NCBI RefSeq assembly: GCF_029871205.1
Contig: NZ_SSOJ01000162.1
Coordinates: forward strand, 181,871-245,870
DNA: 64,000 bases
Direction of reading: 5' to 3'
DNA from: Pseudomonas sp. BN417
Lineage (GTDB): Bacteria > Pseudomonadota > Gammaproteobacteria > Pseudomonadales > Pseudomonadaceae
The notes under the pieces: generated by a model
The model's database searches: none
What the model was told of the DNA's origin: nothing
The model's input: the letters and a program-made list of their open reading frames with translations, nothing else
Shown: in pieces, positions 24,811 through 36,339 of the stretch
How positions within the stretch are numbered: the stretch's first letter is position 1
Layout: each line of letters starts with the position of its first letter
Translations under genes and position numbers: made by a program

Positions 24811-27558
24811 ATGAGCCAAGCCCCTCTCGTCCTGGTGGACGGATCCTCCTATCTGTATCGCGCCTTCCATGCCCTGCCGCCCCTGACCACCTCGGCCGGC
24901 CTGCCCACCGGCGCGGTGAAAGGCGTGCTGAACATGCTGAAAAGCCTGCGCCGGCAGTATCCGGACAGCCCGTTCGCGGTGGTCTTCGATGCCAAGGGCG
25001 GCACCTTCCGCGACGAGATGTTCGCCGAGTACAAGGCCAATCGCCCGTCGATGCCGGATGAGCTGCGGGTGCAGGTTGAGCCGCTGCACGCCAGTGTGCG
25101 TGCCCTCGGCCTGCCGCTCCTGTGCGTGGAGGGTGTGGAAGCCGACGACGTGATCGGCACCCTGGCCCGGCAGAGCGCGGCGGGCGGCCGCCCGGTGGTG
25201 ATTTCCACCGGCGACAAGGACATGGCGCAACTGGTCGACGGGCACATTACGCTGGTCAACACCATGACCGGTAGCACGCTGGATGTGGATGGCGTGAAGG
25301 AGAAATTCGGTGTCGGTCCTGAACTCATCATCGACTACCTGGCGCTGATGGGTGACAAGGTCGACAACATTCCCGGCGTGCCCGGCGTCGGTGAGAAGAC
25401 CGCCCTCGGCCTGCTGCAGGGGGTCGGCGGCGGCCTCGACGTGCTCTATTCCAGCCTGGCCAAGGTGCCCGAATTGCCGATCCGCGGCGCCAAGGGCCTG
25501 CCGGCCAAGCTCGAAGAGCACAAGGACATGGCCTACCTGTCCTACAAGCTCGCCACCATCAAGTGCGACGTCGAACTGAACGTCGAGATCGACGCCCTGC
25601 ACCCCGGCGAGCCGGACCGCGAGGCCCTGGCCGAGCTGTACCGCACCCTGGAATTCAAGACCTGGCTGGACGACCTGCAGCGCCAAGCGAAATCCAGCGG
25701 CGAAGAGCCGGCCCCTGCCGAAGCTCCGGCCGCCGAGGCCGAGGCCCGCTACGAAACCGTGCTGGAGCAGGCGCAGTTCGATGCCTGGCTGAAGAAGCTG
25801 GAAGCCGCGCCGCTGTTCGCCTTCGATACCGAGACCACCAGCCTCGACGCGCAGCAGGCGCAGGTGGTGGGTGTGTCCTTCGCGGTTGAGGCTGGCGAGG
25901 CCGCCTATGTGCCCCTGGCCCATAGCTACATGGGCGTGCCCCAGCAACTGGACCGCGACGCCGTGCTCCAGGCCCTCAAGCCGCTGCTGGAAGACCCGGC
26001 CAAGCCCAAGGTGGGCCAGCACGCCAAATACGACATGAACGTCCTGGCCAATGCCTCGACACCCATCGCCGTGCAGGGCATCACCTTCGACACCATGCTC
26101 GAGTCCTATGTGCTGGACGCCACCGCCACCCGTCACGACATGGACAGCCTGGCCCTCAAGTACCTGGGGCACAGCACCATTCGCTTCGAGGACATCGCCG
26201 GGAAAGGCGCCAAGCAGCTGACCTTCGACCAGATCGCCATCGAGCAGGCCGGCCCCTACGCGGCGGAAGACGCCGACGTGACCCTGCGCCTGCACCAGAC
26301 CCTCTGGCAGAAGCTGGAGGCGATCCCGTCCCTGGCCAAGGTGCTGCGCGAAATCGAGATGCCCCTGGTGCCGGTGCTGGCGCGCATCGAACGCAACGGC
26401 GCCTATGTCGACGCCAAGCTACTGGGCCAGCAGAGCCTGGAACTGGGCAGCAAGATGGTCGAGCTCGAGCGCCAGGCCTATGACCTCGCCGGGCAGGAGT
26501 TCAACCTCGGCTCGCCCAAGCAGTTGGGCGCCATCCTCTACGAGAAGCTGGGTCTGCCGGTGCTGGCCAAGACCGCGACCGGACAGCCCTCCACCGCGGA
26601 GAACGTGCTCGCCGACCTCGCCGAGCAGGACTTCGAGCTGCCCAAGGTGATCATGCAGTACCGCTCCCTGAGCAAGCTCAAGAGTACCTACACCGATCGC
26701 CTGCCGGAGCAGATCAACCCGCGCACCGGGCGCATCCACACCTCCTACCACCAGGCGGTGGCGGCTACCGGGCGACTGTCGTCCACCGACCCGAACCTGC
26801 AGAACATCCCGATCCGCACCGCCGAGGGCCGGCGCATCCGCCAGGCCTTCGTCGCGCCCAAGGGCTACAAGCTGCTGGCGGCCGACTACTCGCAGATCGA
26901 GCTGCGCATCATGGCCCACCTGGCCAAGGACGAAGGCCTGCTGGACGCCTTCCGGCACGACCGCGACGTGCACCGGGCCACCGCGTCCGAGGTGTTCGGC
27001 GTGCAGCTGGAGGAAGTCAGCAACAACCAGCGGCGCAGCGCCAAGGCGATCAACTTCGGCCTGATCTATGGCATGAGCGCCTTCGGCCTGGCCAAGCAGA
27101 TCGGCGTCGAGCGCAAGGAAGCCCAGGCCTATATCGACCGCTACTTCGCCCGCTACCCCGGCGTGCTGGCCTATATGGAATCCACCCGCGCCAAGGCCGC
27201 CGAGCAGGGCTTCGTCGAAACCCTGTTCGGCCGCCGCCTGTACCTGCCGGAAATCCACTCGAAGAACCAGGCCATGCGCAAGGGCGCCGAGCGCACGGCG
27301 ATCAACGCGCCCATGCAGGGCACTGCGGCGGACATCATGAAGCGTGCGATGGTGGCGGTGGACGACTGGCTGCAGGTCAGCGGGCTGGACGCCAAGGTCA
27401 TCCTCCAGGTGCACGACGAACTGGTCCTGGAGGTGCGCGAGGACCTGGTGGAGCAGGTCGGCGAGCAGATTCGCCCGCTGATGAGCGGCGCCGCCGAGCT
27501 GGACGTGCCGCTGGTGGTGGAGGTTGGCGTGGGCGACAACTGGGACGAGGCGCACTGA
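24811..27558 (+). CDS. polA: DNA polymerase I
   Basis: A 915-residue repair and Okazaki-fragment polymerase. Domains in order: 5'-3' nuclease (about 1-290, [36 protein letters not shown]), 3'-5' exonuclease (about 320-500, [11 protein letters not shown] with intact acidic residues, so proofreading is expected) and family A polymerase (about 530-915, [45 protein letters not shown]). The ATG at 24811 is preferred over an in-frame TTG at 24799. It is transcribed away from the DUF2782 gene. Confidence 0.97.
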   Translation: MSQAPLVLVDGSSYLYRAFHALPPLTTSAGLPTGAVKGVLNMLKSLRRQYPDSPFAVVFDAKGGTFRDEMFAEYKANRPSMPDELRVQVEPLHASVRALGLPLLCVEGVEADDVIGTLARQSAAGGRPVVISTGDKDMAQLVDGHITLVNTMTGSTLDVDGVKEKFGVGPELIIDYLALMGDKVDNIPGVPGVGEKTALGLLQGVGGGLDVLYSSLAKVPELPIRGAKGLPAKLEEHKDMAYLSYKLATIKCDVELNVEIDALHPGEPDREALAELYRTLEFKTWLDDLQRQAKSSGEEPAPAEAPAAEAEARYETVLEQAQFDAWLKKLEAAPLFAFDTETTSLDAQQAQVVGVSFAVEAGEAAYVPLAHSYMGVPQQLDRDAVLQALKPLLEDPAKPKVGQHAKYDMNVLANASTPIAVQGITFDTMLESYVLDATATRHDMDSLALKYLGHSTIRFEDIAGKGAKQLTFDQIAIEQAGPYAAEDADVTLRLHQTLWQKLEAIPSLAKVLREIEMPLVPVLARIERNGAYVDAKLLGQQSLELGSKMVELERQAYDLAGQEFNLGSPKQLGAILYEKLGLPVLAKTATGQPSTAENVLADLAEQDFELPKVIMQYRSLSKLKSTYTDRLPEQINPRTGRIHTSYHQAVAATGRLSSTDPNLQNIPIRTAEGRRIRQAFVAPKGYKLLAADYSQIELRIMAHLAKDEGLLDAFRHDRDVHRATASEVFGVQLEEVSNNQRRSAKAINFGLIYGMSAFGLAKQIGVERKEAQAYIDRYFARYPGVLAYMESTRAKAAEQGFVETLFGRRLYLPEIHSKNQAMRKGAERTAINAPMQGTAADIMKRAMVAVDDWLQVSGLDAKVILQVHDELVLEVREDLVEQVGEQIRPLMSGAAELDVPLVVEVGVGDNWDEAH

Positions 27559-27577
27559 GTGCGCCCTTCCTGGCGGG

Positions 27578-27603
27578 GTCTGTTTCATGGCTGAAACAGA
27601 TTT
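27578..27603 (+). terminator. polA terminator
   Basis: The perfect nine-base stem TCTGTTTCA / TGAAACAGA with a TGGC loop, followed by TTT, begins 21 bases after the polA stop. Confidence 0.75.
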
Positions 27604-27662
27604 AAATGCATAAATGGAATAAGCGGGCTGCTACTGATAACTAACTTTTTGAAAATTTATCT

Positions 27663-27690
27663 GAACTTTCTGCGAAACAGGGGAGTCACA
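27663..27690 (+). promoter_or_regulatory. AlgU (sigma-22)-type promoter of the ErsA-like RNA
   Basis: GAACTT at 27663-27668, a 17-base spacer and TCACA at 27686-27690 match the AlgU/RpoE consensus GAACTT-N16/17-TCnnA. Envelope-stress control is reported for ersA in P. aeruginosa. Confidence 0.75.
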
Positions 27691-27696
27691 CAACTG

Positions 27697-27826
27697 AATG
27701 GCTGGTGAAGCCTTTCGATGCTCCTTTTGCTGTGTTTAGTGTTGGCAGATATCTGAACCCCGCCCTAGCGGTTCAGACTTAAACCCCGAACTTCCCCCTC
27801 CCCATACGAAGTCCGGGGTTTTTTTT
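27697..27826 (+). ncRNA. ersA: ErsA-like small regulatory RNA
   Basis: The gap between polA and yihA is the locus of the Hfq-dependent sRNA ErsA in P. aeruginosa (about 132 nt), which corresponds in position to Spot 42 in E. coli. Here an AlgU-type promoter ends at 27690 and a strong terminator ends at 27826, giving a transcript of about 130 nt. No protein is encoded. The 3' part has a C/U-rich loop (CCCCCTCCCC) exposed by the terminator stem, a candidate seed region. ErsA is known to act on algC, oprD and amrZ mRNAs in P. aeruginosa; targets here are inferred. The exact 5' end is an estimate. Confidence 0.75.
27781..27826 (+). terminator. Terminator of the ErsA-like RNA
   Basis: AACCCCG and ACTTC pair with GAAGT and CGGGGTT around a C/U-rich loop, followed by eight T. 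On the minus strand it lies just beyond the yihA stop and could also be an upstream-facing element. Confidence 0.88.
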
Positions 27827-27835
27827 GCCTGGAAT

Positions 27836-28477
27836 TCAGGCTTCTTCCGGTTCTTCCGGCTGGTCCAGCTGCAACCATTGCGCGAGCACCGCGTGGGCTT
27901 CCTCGATGCCCTGGCGCTTGGGCGCCGAGAACAACTGGATGCTCACGTCTTCGCCCCAACCCTTGCGGATTTCCTGGCGCACCTTGAGCAGCGCGTTCTT
28001 CGCCGCGCCGAAGGCCAGCTTGTCGGCCTTGGTCAGGAGGATATGCAGCGGCATGCCGCCGGCGCTGGACCAGTCCAGCATCAGGCGGTCGAAGTCGGTC
28101 AGCGGGTGACGGATATCCATCATCAGCACCAGGCCCACCAGGCTTTCGCGGCTACTGAGGTAGGCCTCCAGGTGATGCTGCCAGTGCTGCTTGAGCGGGA
28201 TCGGCACCTTGGCGTAGCCGTAGCCCGGCAGGTCGACCAGGCGGCGTTCTTCGTCCAGGGAGAAGAAGTTCAGCAGCTGGGTGCGCCCCGGAGTCTTCGA
28301 GGTGCGTGCCAGGTTGGCGTGGGTCAGGGTATTCAGCGCGCTCGACTTGCCGGCGTTGGAACGCCCGGCGAAAGCCACTTCCAGGCCGGCATCCGGCGGG
28401 CACTGGTCGACCTTGGCGGCACTGATGAGGAAGCGGGCCTGTTGGCACAGGCCGAGGATCGGATTCTTGAGTGACAT
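27836..28477 (-). CDS. yihA: Ribosome biogenesis GTPase YihA/EngB (YsxC)
   Basis: A 213-residue TrmE-Era-EngA-YihA-Septin class GTPase needed for assembly of the large ribosomal subunit. Motifs: G1 [10 protein letters not shown]2/G3 region [11 protein letters not shown] and DLPGYGYA, G4 TKADK, and G5 in LFSAPKRQG. The length is normal. It converges on the ErsA RNA and diverges from the cytochrome c5 gene. Confidence 0.95.
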   Translation of the reverse strand: MSLKNPILGLCQQARFLISAAKVDQCPPDAGLEVAFAGRSNAGKSSALNTLTHANLARTSKTPGRTQLLNFFSLDEERRLVDLPGYGYAKVPIPLKQHWQHHLEAYLSSRESLVGLVLMMDIRHPLTDFDRLMLDWSSAGGMPLHILLTKADKLAFGAAKNALLKVRQEIRKGWGEDVSIQLFSAPKRQGIEEAHAVLAQWLQLDQPEEPEEA

Positions 28478-28544
28478 GCGGTGTCCAGGGGTGCGACGCG
28501 GTGTCGCAGGGGGCGGTTTCGTTTCCGTTTAAGCATCGCCAGTA

Positions 28545-28550
28545 TATAAT
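28545..28550 (+). promoter_or_regulatory. -10 box upstream of the cytochrome c5 gene
   Basis: A perfect TATAAT sits about 100 bases before the cytochrome gene, with no convincing -35. It is the best promoter candidate in the 175-base divergent gap with yihA. Confidence 0.4.
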
Positions 28551-28652
28551 GCCGCAGATTTAGTGTGCGCTTTATCCCCCAGGGTCTAGTGTCCACGGCA
28601 GTGACCGACGCACCGAAGAACGCGCGGCAGTGCCCTTCCGATGAGGTTGATA

Positions 28653-28943
28653 ATGAAGAAATTGTTGCTCGTCGCTAGCCTTGCGGCGGTGTCCTTCGTT
28701 GCGCAAGCAGCCCAGGATCCGGAAGCGGTTTTCAACCGGGCCTGCGGTGCCTGCCACTCGGGCCAGCTGCCGATGGCGCCGAAGAAAGGCGACACGGCTG
28801 CCTGGGAACCGCGCCTGGCCAAGGGCATGGACACTCTGGTGCAGAGCGTCACCAACGGTTTGAACGCCATGCCGCCGAAAGGCCTGTGCATGGATTGCAG
28901 TGCCGAGGACTATCAAGCGGTCATCCAGTGGATGAGCAAATAA
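28653..28943 (+). CDS. Cytochrome c5-type monohaem protein
   Basis: A 96-residue periplasmic electron carrier. A signal peptide (KKLLLVASLAAVSFVAQA) is followed by one CGACH haem motif and a second cysteine pair CMDC near the C-terminus, the disulfide typical of cytochrome c5. The likely axial methionine is in NAMPPKG. The ATG at 28653 has GAGG six bases upstream; the in-frame ATG at 28641 does not. With cytochrome c4 next door it may feed electrons to the terminal oxidases. Confidence 0.9.
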   Translation: MKKLLLVASLAAVSFVAQAAQDPEAVFNRACGACHSGQLPMAPKKGDTAAWEPRLAKGMDTLVQSVTNGLNAMPPKGLCMDCSAEDYQAVIQWMSK

Positions 28944-28994
28944 AGTAGCCCGGTACATAACACCTTTACCCTTTAGCCGTAGTTGGATTAGCTG

Positions 28995-29600
28995 ATGAAC
29001 AAAGTAATCGTGAGTCTGCTGTTGACCCTGGGCATCACCGGCATGGCCCACGCCGCCGGCGACGCCAAGGCTGGCCAGGCCAAAGCCGCAGTATGCGGTG
29101 CCTGCCACGGTCCGGATGGCAACAGTGCCGCCCCGAACTTCCCGAAACTGGCTGGTCAGGGCGAACGCTACCTGCTCAAGCAGATGAAGGACATCAAGGC
29201 CGGTAACCGCACTGTGCTGGAAATGACCGGTCTGCTGAACAACGTCAGCGACCAGGACATGGCCGATATCGCCGCCTACTTCTCCAGCCAGAAGGGCAGC
29301 GTCGGCGCCGCCGACCCGAAAGTGGTCGCCCGTGGCGAGGCACTGTTCCGCGGCGGCAAACTGGAGCAGGGCATGCCCGCCTGCACCGGCTGCCACGCGC
29401 CCGATGGTTCCGGCAACGCAGCTGCCGGCTTCCCGCACCTGGGCGGCCAGCATTCCCAGTACGTGGCCAAGCAGCTGACCGATTTCCGCGAAGGCAACCG
29501 CACCAACGATGGCGACAGCATGATCATGCGTGGCATCGCGGCCAAGCTGAGCAACAAAGACATCGAAGCGGTTTCCAGCTACATCCAGGGCCTGCACTGA
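28995..29600 (+). CDS. Dihaem cytochrome c4
   Basis: A 201-residue periplasmic cytochrome with a signal peptide (cleavage after AHAA, about residue 20). Two c-type domains are visible, each with a CxxCH motif (CGACHGPDG and CTGCHAPDG) and a distal methionine (VLEMTGLL and DSMIMRGIA). Cytochrome c4 donates electrons to cbb3-type oxidases in Pseudomonas. It lies 51 bases after cytochrome c5 and is followed by its own terminator. This corresponds to PA5490. Confidence 0.95.
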   Translation: MNKVIVSLLLTLGITGMAHAAGDAKAGQAKAAVCGACHGPDGNSAAPNFPKLAGQGERYLLKQMKDIKAGNRTVLEMTGLLNNVSDQDMADIAAYFSSQKGSVGAADPKVVARGEALFRGGKLEQGMPACTGCHAPDGSGNAAAGFPHLGGQHSQYVAKQLTDFREGNRTNDGDSMIMRGIAAKLSNKDIEAVSSYIQGLH

Positions 29601-29623
29601 GGTCCGTTGTCCGGAAGCTGAAC

Positions 29624-29647
29624 AAGGGTGGCCCAGGCCACCCTTTT
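29624..29647 (+). terminator. Terminator after cytochrome c4
   Basis: AAGGGTGG pairs with CCACCCTT around a six-base loop, followed by T5 including stem bases, 24 bases after the stop. Confidence 0.8.
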
Positions 29648-29742
29648 TCGTTCCCAGGCCCGCTACAATGGCCGGAACCCGCCGCACCGCCGCAGGTCGA
29701 ATCATCGCCCTCGTGGCCCTATTTCCCGTCAAGGAGTGAAGC

Positions 29743-30375
29743 ATGCGTAACCTGATACTTTCCGCCGTTCTCGCCGGTGCCAGCCTGTTGGGCATGGGCG
29801 CCGTCCAGGCTGAAGACATCGAGGCCGGCAAGCAGTACGTCGAGCTGAGCAGCCCGGTTCCGGTGTCCGTCCCCGGCAAGATCGAGGTGGTGGAGCTGTT
29901 CTGGTACGGCTGCCCGCATTGCTACCAGTTCGAACCGACCCTGAACCCCTGGGCGGAGAAGCTGCCGGCCGACGTCAACTTCGTGCGTATCCCGGCCATG
30001 TTCGGCGGTCTGTGGAACGTCCACGGCCAGCTGTTCATCGCCCTCGAGAGCATGAAGGTCGAGCACCAGGTGCACAAAGCCGTGTTCGATGCCATCCACA
30101 AGGATGGCAAGAAGCTCGCGACCCCGGATGAAATGGCCGAGTTCCTCGCCACCCAGGGCGTGGACAAGGATGCCTTCCTCAAGGCCTACAACTCCTTCGG
30201 CGTGAAGAGCCAGATGGAAAAAGCCAAGAAGCTGGCCATGGCCTACCAGATCACTGGCGTGCCGACCCTGGTGGTCAACGGCAAGTACCGCTTCGACATC
30301 AGCTCCTCGGGTGGCCCGGAGCAGACCCTCAAGGTCGCCGAGCACCTGATCGACAAGGAGCGCGCCGCGCAGTAA
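29743..30375 (+). CDS. dsbA: Periplasmic thiol:disulfide oxidase DsbA
   Basis: A 210-residue thioredoxin-fold oxidase with a signal peptide (cleavage after GAVQA, about residue 22). The active site is CPHC in FWYGCPHCYQFEP and the cis-proline is in GVPTLVVNG. It forms disulfide bonds in secreted proteins, including c-type cytochrome apoproteins such as those encoded just upstream. AAGGAG precedes the ATG. Confidence 0.95.
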   Translation: MRNLILSAVLAGASLLGMGAVQAEDIEAGKQYVELSSPVPVSVPGKIEVVELFWYGCPHCYQFEPTLNPWAEKLPADVNFVRIPAMFGGLWNVHGQLFIALESMKVEHQVHKAVFDAIHKDGKKLATPDEMAEFLATQGVDKDAFLKAYNSFGVKSQMEKAKKLAMAYQITGVPTLVVNGKYRFDISSSGGPEQTLKVAEHLIDKERAAQ

Positions 30376-30391
30376 GCGGCGCATTCGCCCG

Positions 30392-31266
30392 ATGCTGCGA
30401 CGCTGGGTGAGTGAGCGGGCGGCGAGCCTGTGCGATGCACAGGTCAACCCCCATTGCGACAGGGGTAGCCTGCCCGCCGACGGTCGCCTGCGCCTGCTCA
30501 GCTTCAACATCCAGGTCGGCATCAGTACCGAGCGTTACCGCCACTACCTGACCCGTGGCTGGCAGCACCTGCTGCCGCACACGGGCCGCGCCGTAAACCT
30601 CCAGCGCATCGGCGACCTGCTCGGCGACTACGACCTCGTCGCCCTGCAGGAGGTCGACGGCGGCAGCCTCCGCTCCGGCTTCATCAATCAGGTCGAGCAC
30701 CTCGCCCAACTGGGCGACTTCCCGTACTGGTACCAGCAACTCAACCGCAACCTCGGGCGCCTCGCCCAGCACAGCAACGGCCTGCTCAGCCGCCTGCAGC
30801 CCAACCTGCTGGAAGACCATCCCCTGCCCGGCCCGCCGGGCCGCGGGGCTATCCTGATGCGCTTCGGCAAGGGGCGCGAAGCGCTGGCCGTGGTGATGAT
30901 GCACCTCTCCCTCGGCGCCCGTACCCGCACCCGGCAGCTGGCCTATATCCGCGAGCTGGTGGGCAATTACCGCCACCTGGTGCTGATGGGCGACATGAAC
31001 ACCCACGCCAACGACCTGCTGGAGCACTCGCCGCTTCGAGACCTCGGTCTGCTGGCGCCCCAGGTCGAGGCCACCTTCCCCAGCTGGCGGCCGCAGCGCT
31101 GCCTGGACCACATCCTGCTCAGCCCGAGCCTGACCCTGGAGCGGGTCGCGGTGCTCAGCCAGCCGATTTCCGATCACCTGCCGGTGGCGGTGGATATCCG
31201 CCTGCCCGACGAGCTGCGGACCGACCTGCCCCTGGCGCTGAGCGAATCCGAGCGCGGAACCCCTGC

Positions 31267-31270
<4 letters not shown>
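30392..31270 (+). CDS. Endonuclease/exonuclease/phosphatase family protein
   Basis: A 292-residue member of the EEP fold (DNase I-like). Visible motifs are LLSFNIQVG (metal-binding Asn), VALQEVDGG (Glu), [10 protein letters not shown] (Asp-Asn) and the final [10 protein letters not shown] with catalytic Asp-His. No signal peptide is seen, although the N-terminus is basic. The substrate is unknown. It overlaps the diguanylate cyclase gene by four bases (ATGA), the same pairing as PA5488-PA5487, which hints at a functional link. Confidence 0.85.
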
Positions 31271-33201
<1,931 letters not shown>

Positions 33202-33207
33202 AGCGGA

Positions 33208-34626
33208 TCAGGCCGCGCTCGGGATGTAGGGCTTCCAGTTGTCCGGGATATGTTCCAGTCGTGGGTAATCCAGGCCGGCGAACTGCGGTTCGCTGAGCAT
33301 GAAGGGCGTGTGCCGCTGCTCCACCGGCAACCCGCGCAGCTCCGGTAGCCAGAGGCTGACGTAGGCGGCGTCCGGATCGTACTGGCGGGCCTGGCGCAGG
33401 GCGTTGAAGGCGCGTGCGCGACGCGGGTCGCTGGCCACCCCGGCGAGGTAGGCCCAATTGCCCCAGTTGCTCGCCGGGTCGTAGTCCAGCAGGTGCTCCT
33501 CGAACCAGGCCGCGCCATAGCGCCAGTCCTGCTGCAGGTCGTTCACCAGGTAGCTCGCCACTACCTGGCGGCCGCGGCTGGACATCCAGCCGGTCATCAC
33601 CAGCTCGCGCATGTTGGCGTCCACCAGCGGCATCCCGGTACGCCCGTTGCACCAGCGCAGGTAGCGTTCGTCGAGGTTGCGCGGCGCCCTTGCGGTGGCC
33701 TTCAGACCGTCTGCGCGAAACAGCGCACCGCCGTAGCGCAGCAGGGTCCAGCGGAAGAACTCGCGCCAGAGCAGCTCCATCCACAGCAGCTGGATGGACT
33801 CGCTGCGGCCGTGTTGCGCCTCCAGCCGGTGCAGCTCGGCGGCGACCCGGCGCGGCGACAGGCTGCCATTGGCCAGCCAGGGCGAAAGCTTGGAAGAGTA
33901 CTCGCTGCCGATCAGGCCGTTGCGGCTGTCCTGGTACTGATGCACACCCTGGGATTCCCAGAGATAGTCACGCATCCGCGCCAGGGCCGCAGGCTCGCCG
34001 CCGGAAAAGGGAAAGGCGGTGGCCGGTACCCCCAGGGGCTCGCCGAAGCCCAGGCGGGACAAGGTCGGCAATGGCTCCATCAGGCTGGCCGCGCCGCTCG
34101 GCAGCGGGGGCAAGGCATAGGACATGGCGCGAGGCTGGAAGACGTTGGGGCGTTCCTCCAGCAGGGCGCGGAACTGGTTGAAGACCGAAGGCAGATCGTT
34201 CAGCGGCGTGGGTAGCTCCTCTTCGCGCAGCAGGCTGTTGCCCGGCAGCTCGGACAGTGGCACCCCCAGGCCATGGCGCACCCGGCGGATCTCGGCGCGC
34301 TCATACGGCGCCACCTCTTCCAGGGTCAGCACCTCGTCCAGGCCCAGATGCTCCACCAGGGTGGGGATCACCCGTTCGGCCTGGCCCTGCACCACCAGCA
34401 GGCGCGAGCCATGGTGGCGCAGGCCGGCGTCAAGGGCGGCGAGGCTTTCCAGCAGGAAGCGCGCGCGATGCACGCCCAGCCGGCGCGGGCCGAGGGGCGA
34501 AGGCCGGAGCATTGCCGGGTCGAAGACATACAAGGGCAGCAGGCGATCCGCCTGCAGTGCCGCCTGCAGCGCCGGGTGGTCATCGAGTCTGAGGTCCTGC
34601 TTCAACCAAAGCAGCGCGCGGCGCAT
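33208..34626 (-). CDS. DASH-type cryptochrome/photolyase
   Basis: A 472-residue photolyase-family flavoprotein. The N-terminal alpha/beta domain begins ALLWLKQDLRLDDHPAL. The C-terminal FAD domain has GRQVVASYLVNDLQQDWRYG and YDPASNWGNWAYLAGVASDPR, which match the cryptochrome-DASH subgroup better than CPD photolyase PhrB. DASH proteins repair CPD lesions, mainly in single-stranded DNA, using blue light. The gene stands alone and converges on the cyclase. Subgroup assignment rests on these motifs only. Confidence 0.88.
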   Translation of the reverse strand: MRRALLWLKQDLRLDDHPALQAALQADRLLPLYVFDPAMLRPSPLGPRRLGVHRARFLLESLAALDAGLRHHGSRLLVVQGQAERVIPTLVEHLGLDEVLTLEEVAPYERAEIRRVRHGLGVPLSELPGNSLLREEELPTPLNDLPSVFNQFRALLEERPNVFQPRAMSYALPPLPSGAASLMEPLPTLSRLGFGEPLGVPATAFPFSGGEPAALARMRDYLWESQGVHQYQDSRNGLIGSEYSSKLSPWLANGSLSPRRVAAELHRLEAQHGRSESIQLLWMELLWREFFRWTLLRYGGALFRADGLKATARAPRNLDERYLRWCNGRTGMPLVDANMRELVMTGWMSSRGRQVVASYLVNDLQQDWRYGAAWFEEHLLDYDPASNWGNWAYLAGVASDPRRARAFNALRQARQYDPDAAYVSLWLPELRGLPVEQRHTPFMLSEPQFAGLDYPRLEHIPDNWKPYIPSAA

Positions 34627-34726
34627 ATAGGTGTCCCTCGGCTAGGGTATCCCTTACCTACAACATTAACTGCAGGCTGAAAACTCCACGTCGCCGTTCA
34701 TCCCGGCTTGTAGGCCCCATGTCCGA

Positions 34727-34895
34727 TTGCGTGCTGGCCCCGCGCAATCAGGCGCCGCGTATAATCCGCGCCCTTTTCCCGCCGGGCAGCCCTGGGAAGA
34801 ATCCGTAACAGGTTCGCCGCCGGGCTTTGGGCCTTTGCGCAGACGCCAGCGCCACCGGCCATTACACTTTCGCCCATTGGTTGAGGGGAGCCCCC
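34727..34895 (+). promoter_or_regulatory. Promoter and long leader of marC-ampDh2
   Basis: A perfect TATAAT at 34760-34765 is followed by a GC-rich leader of about 125 bases with self-complementary GCCGGGC segments. No -35 of good quality is seen. The leader matches no riboswitch I can name. Confidence 0.35.
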
Positions 34896-35489
34896 ATGGA
34901 AATCCTAGGCATCGCCGTTCTGATCTTTCTGGTCACCGACCCGTTCGGCAACATCGCCATCTTCATCGCCGCCCTCAAGGGCGTCGCCCCCGAGCGGCGC
35001 CTGCGGGTAGCCCTGCGCGAGCTGCTGTTCGCCCTGGCGCTGCTGATGCTGTTCCTCACCTTCGGCGACAAGATCCTCAGCGGCCTCGGCCTGTCCCGCG
35101 AGTCCATCGCCATCGCCGGCGGCATCATCCTCTTCATCATCGCCCTGCGGCTGATCTTCCCGCGGCCGGAGGGCGTGCTCGGCGACCTGCCCGGCGGCGA
35201 GCCGATGCTGGTGCCCCTGGCCACCCCGGCGGTGGCCGGCCCTTCGGCCCTGGCGGTGCTGATGACCCTGCGCAATACCCACCAGGGCGCGCTCTGGGAG
35301 CTGTATGTAGCGGTACTGCTGGCCTGGGCCTGCACCGCCCTGATCCTGCTGCAGGCCGCCTTCCTGCAGCGCTTCCTCGGCGACCGTGGCCTGATGGCGG
35401 TCGAGCGCCTGACCGGCATGCTGCTGATCATGCTCAGCATCGACATGCTGCTCGATAACCTGCAAAGCATCCTCCACCTGAACCCATGA
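34896..35489 (+). CDS. MarC family inner-membrane protein
   Basis: A 197-residue protein with six predicted membrane helices, beginning MEILGIAVLIFLVTDPFGN, a hallmark of the MarC/UPF0056 family (DPxGN motif). The role of the family is unsettled; early claims of multidrug resistance were not upheld. GAGGGGAG precedes the ATG at 34896. The stop overlaps the ampDh2 start by four bases, so both form one translational unit. Confidence 0.9.
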   Translation: MEILGIAVLIFLVTDPFGNIAIFIAALKGVAPERRLRVALRELLFALALLMLFLTFGDKILSGLGLSRESIAIAGGIILFIIALRLIFPRPEGVLGDLPGGEPMLVPLATPAVAGPSALAVLMTLRNTHQGALWELYVAVLLAWACTALILLQAAFLQRFLGDRGLMAVERLTGMLLIMLSIDMLLDNLQSILHLNP

Positions 35490-36265
35490 AGACCCTATTC
35501 CTCAGCCTCGCCCTGCTTGTGCTCGCCGGCTGCGCCGGTGGGCTGCGCATCGACGACAGCCACACCTCGGTGAGCCAGAGCAGCCGCGTGCAATACGTGG
35601 TGCTGCACTACACCTCCACCGACATGGACAGCTCCCTGCGCGTGCTGACCCGCGACGGCGTCAGCAGCCACTACCTGATCGGCGACCACCCGGCGAAGAT
35701 CTACCGCCTGGTGGACGAGAGCCGCCGTGCCTGGCATGCCGGGGAAAGCGAATGGCAGGGCCGCACCTGGCTGAATGCCAGCACCCTCGGTATCGAGCTG
35801 GTCAACGAGGGTTATCGGGAAACCGCCTACGGCCGGTCCTACCAGCCGTTCAGCGACGAGCAGATCGACGCCCTGATCCTGCTGCTCAAGGACATCGTCC
35901 TGCGCCATAGCCTGCCGCCCGGTAGCATCATCGGCCACAGCGACATCGCCCCCCAACGCAAGGTCGATCCGGGCCCGCTCTTCCCCTGGAAGCGCCTCGC
36001 CGACGCGGGCCTGGTCCCCTGGCCGGACGCCCGCGCGGTAGCCCGCGAGCAGGCGCGCTTCGCCTTGGCCCTGCCCACCATCGGCTGGTTCCAGCAGCAG
36101 CTGGCGCGCCAGGGTTACACCACCCCGCAAACGGGCGTGCTGGACAAGGCCACGCGCAACGTCATCGCCGCCTTCCAGATGAAGTACCGCCAGCGCCTCT
36201 ACGATGGCCAGCCGGACGCCGAAACCGCCGCCCTGCTGCTGGTGCTGAACGGGATGCGGCACTGA
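35486..36265 (+). CDS. ampDh2: Lipoprotein N-acetylmuramyl-L-alanine amidase AmpDh2
   Basis: A 259-residue zinc amidase that cleaves the bond between MurNAc and the peptide stem in the periplasm. A lipobox LAGC puts the lipid on C16, so it should sit in the outer membrane. The amidase_2 domain shows VLHYTST (first zinc His), SSHYLIG, and GHSDIAPQRKVDPGPLF (second His and Asp). A C-terminal peptidoglycan-binding domain follows (about residues 185-255, GYTTPQTGVLDKATRNVIAA). In P. aeruginosa AmpDh2 recycles wall and contributes to ampC control. Position next to kinB/algB matches PA5485. Confidence 0.92.
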   Translation: MKTLFLSLALLVLAGCAGGLRIDDSHTSVSQSSRVQYVVLHYTSTDMDSSLRVLTRDGVSSHYLIGDHPAKIYRLVDESRRAWHAGESEWQGRTWLNASTLGIELVNEGYRETAYGRSYQPFSDEQIDALILLLKDIVLRHSLPPGSIIGHSDIAPQRKVDPGPLFPWKRLADAGLVPWPDARAVAREQARFALALPTIGWFQQQLARQGYTTPQTGVLDKATRNVIAAFQMKYRQRLYDGQPDAETAALLLVLNGMRH

Positions 36266-36339
36266 AGATCGAGACCCGAACCTGCCCGCTGCACGGACTT
36301 CTCTCCCACAAGGTTCCAAGCCGAACTCCGTGCGCTGCC

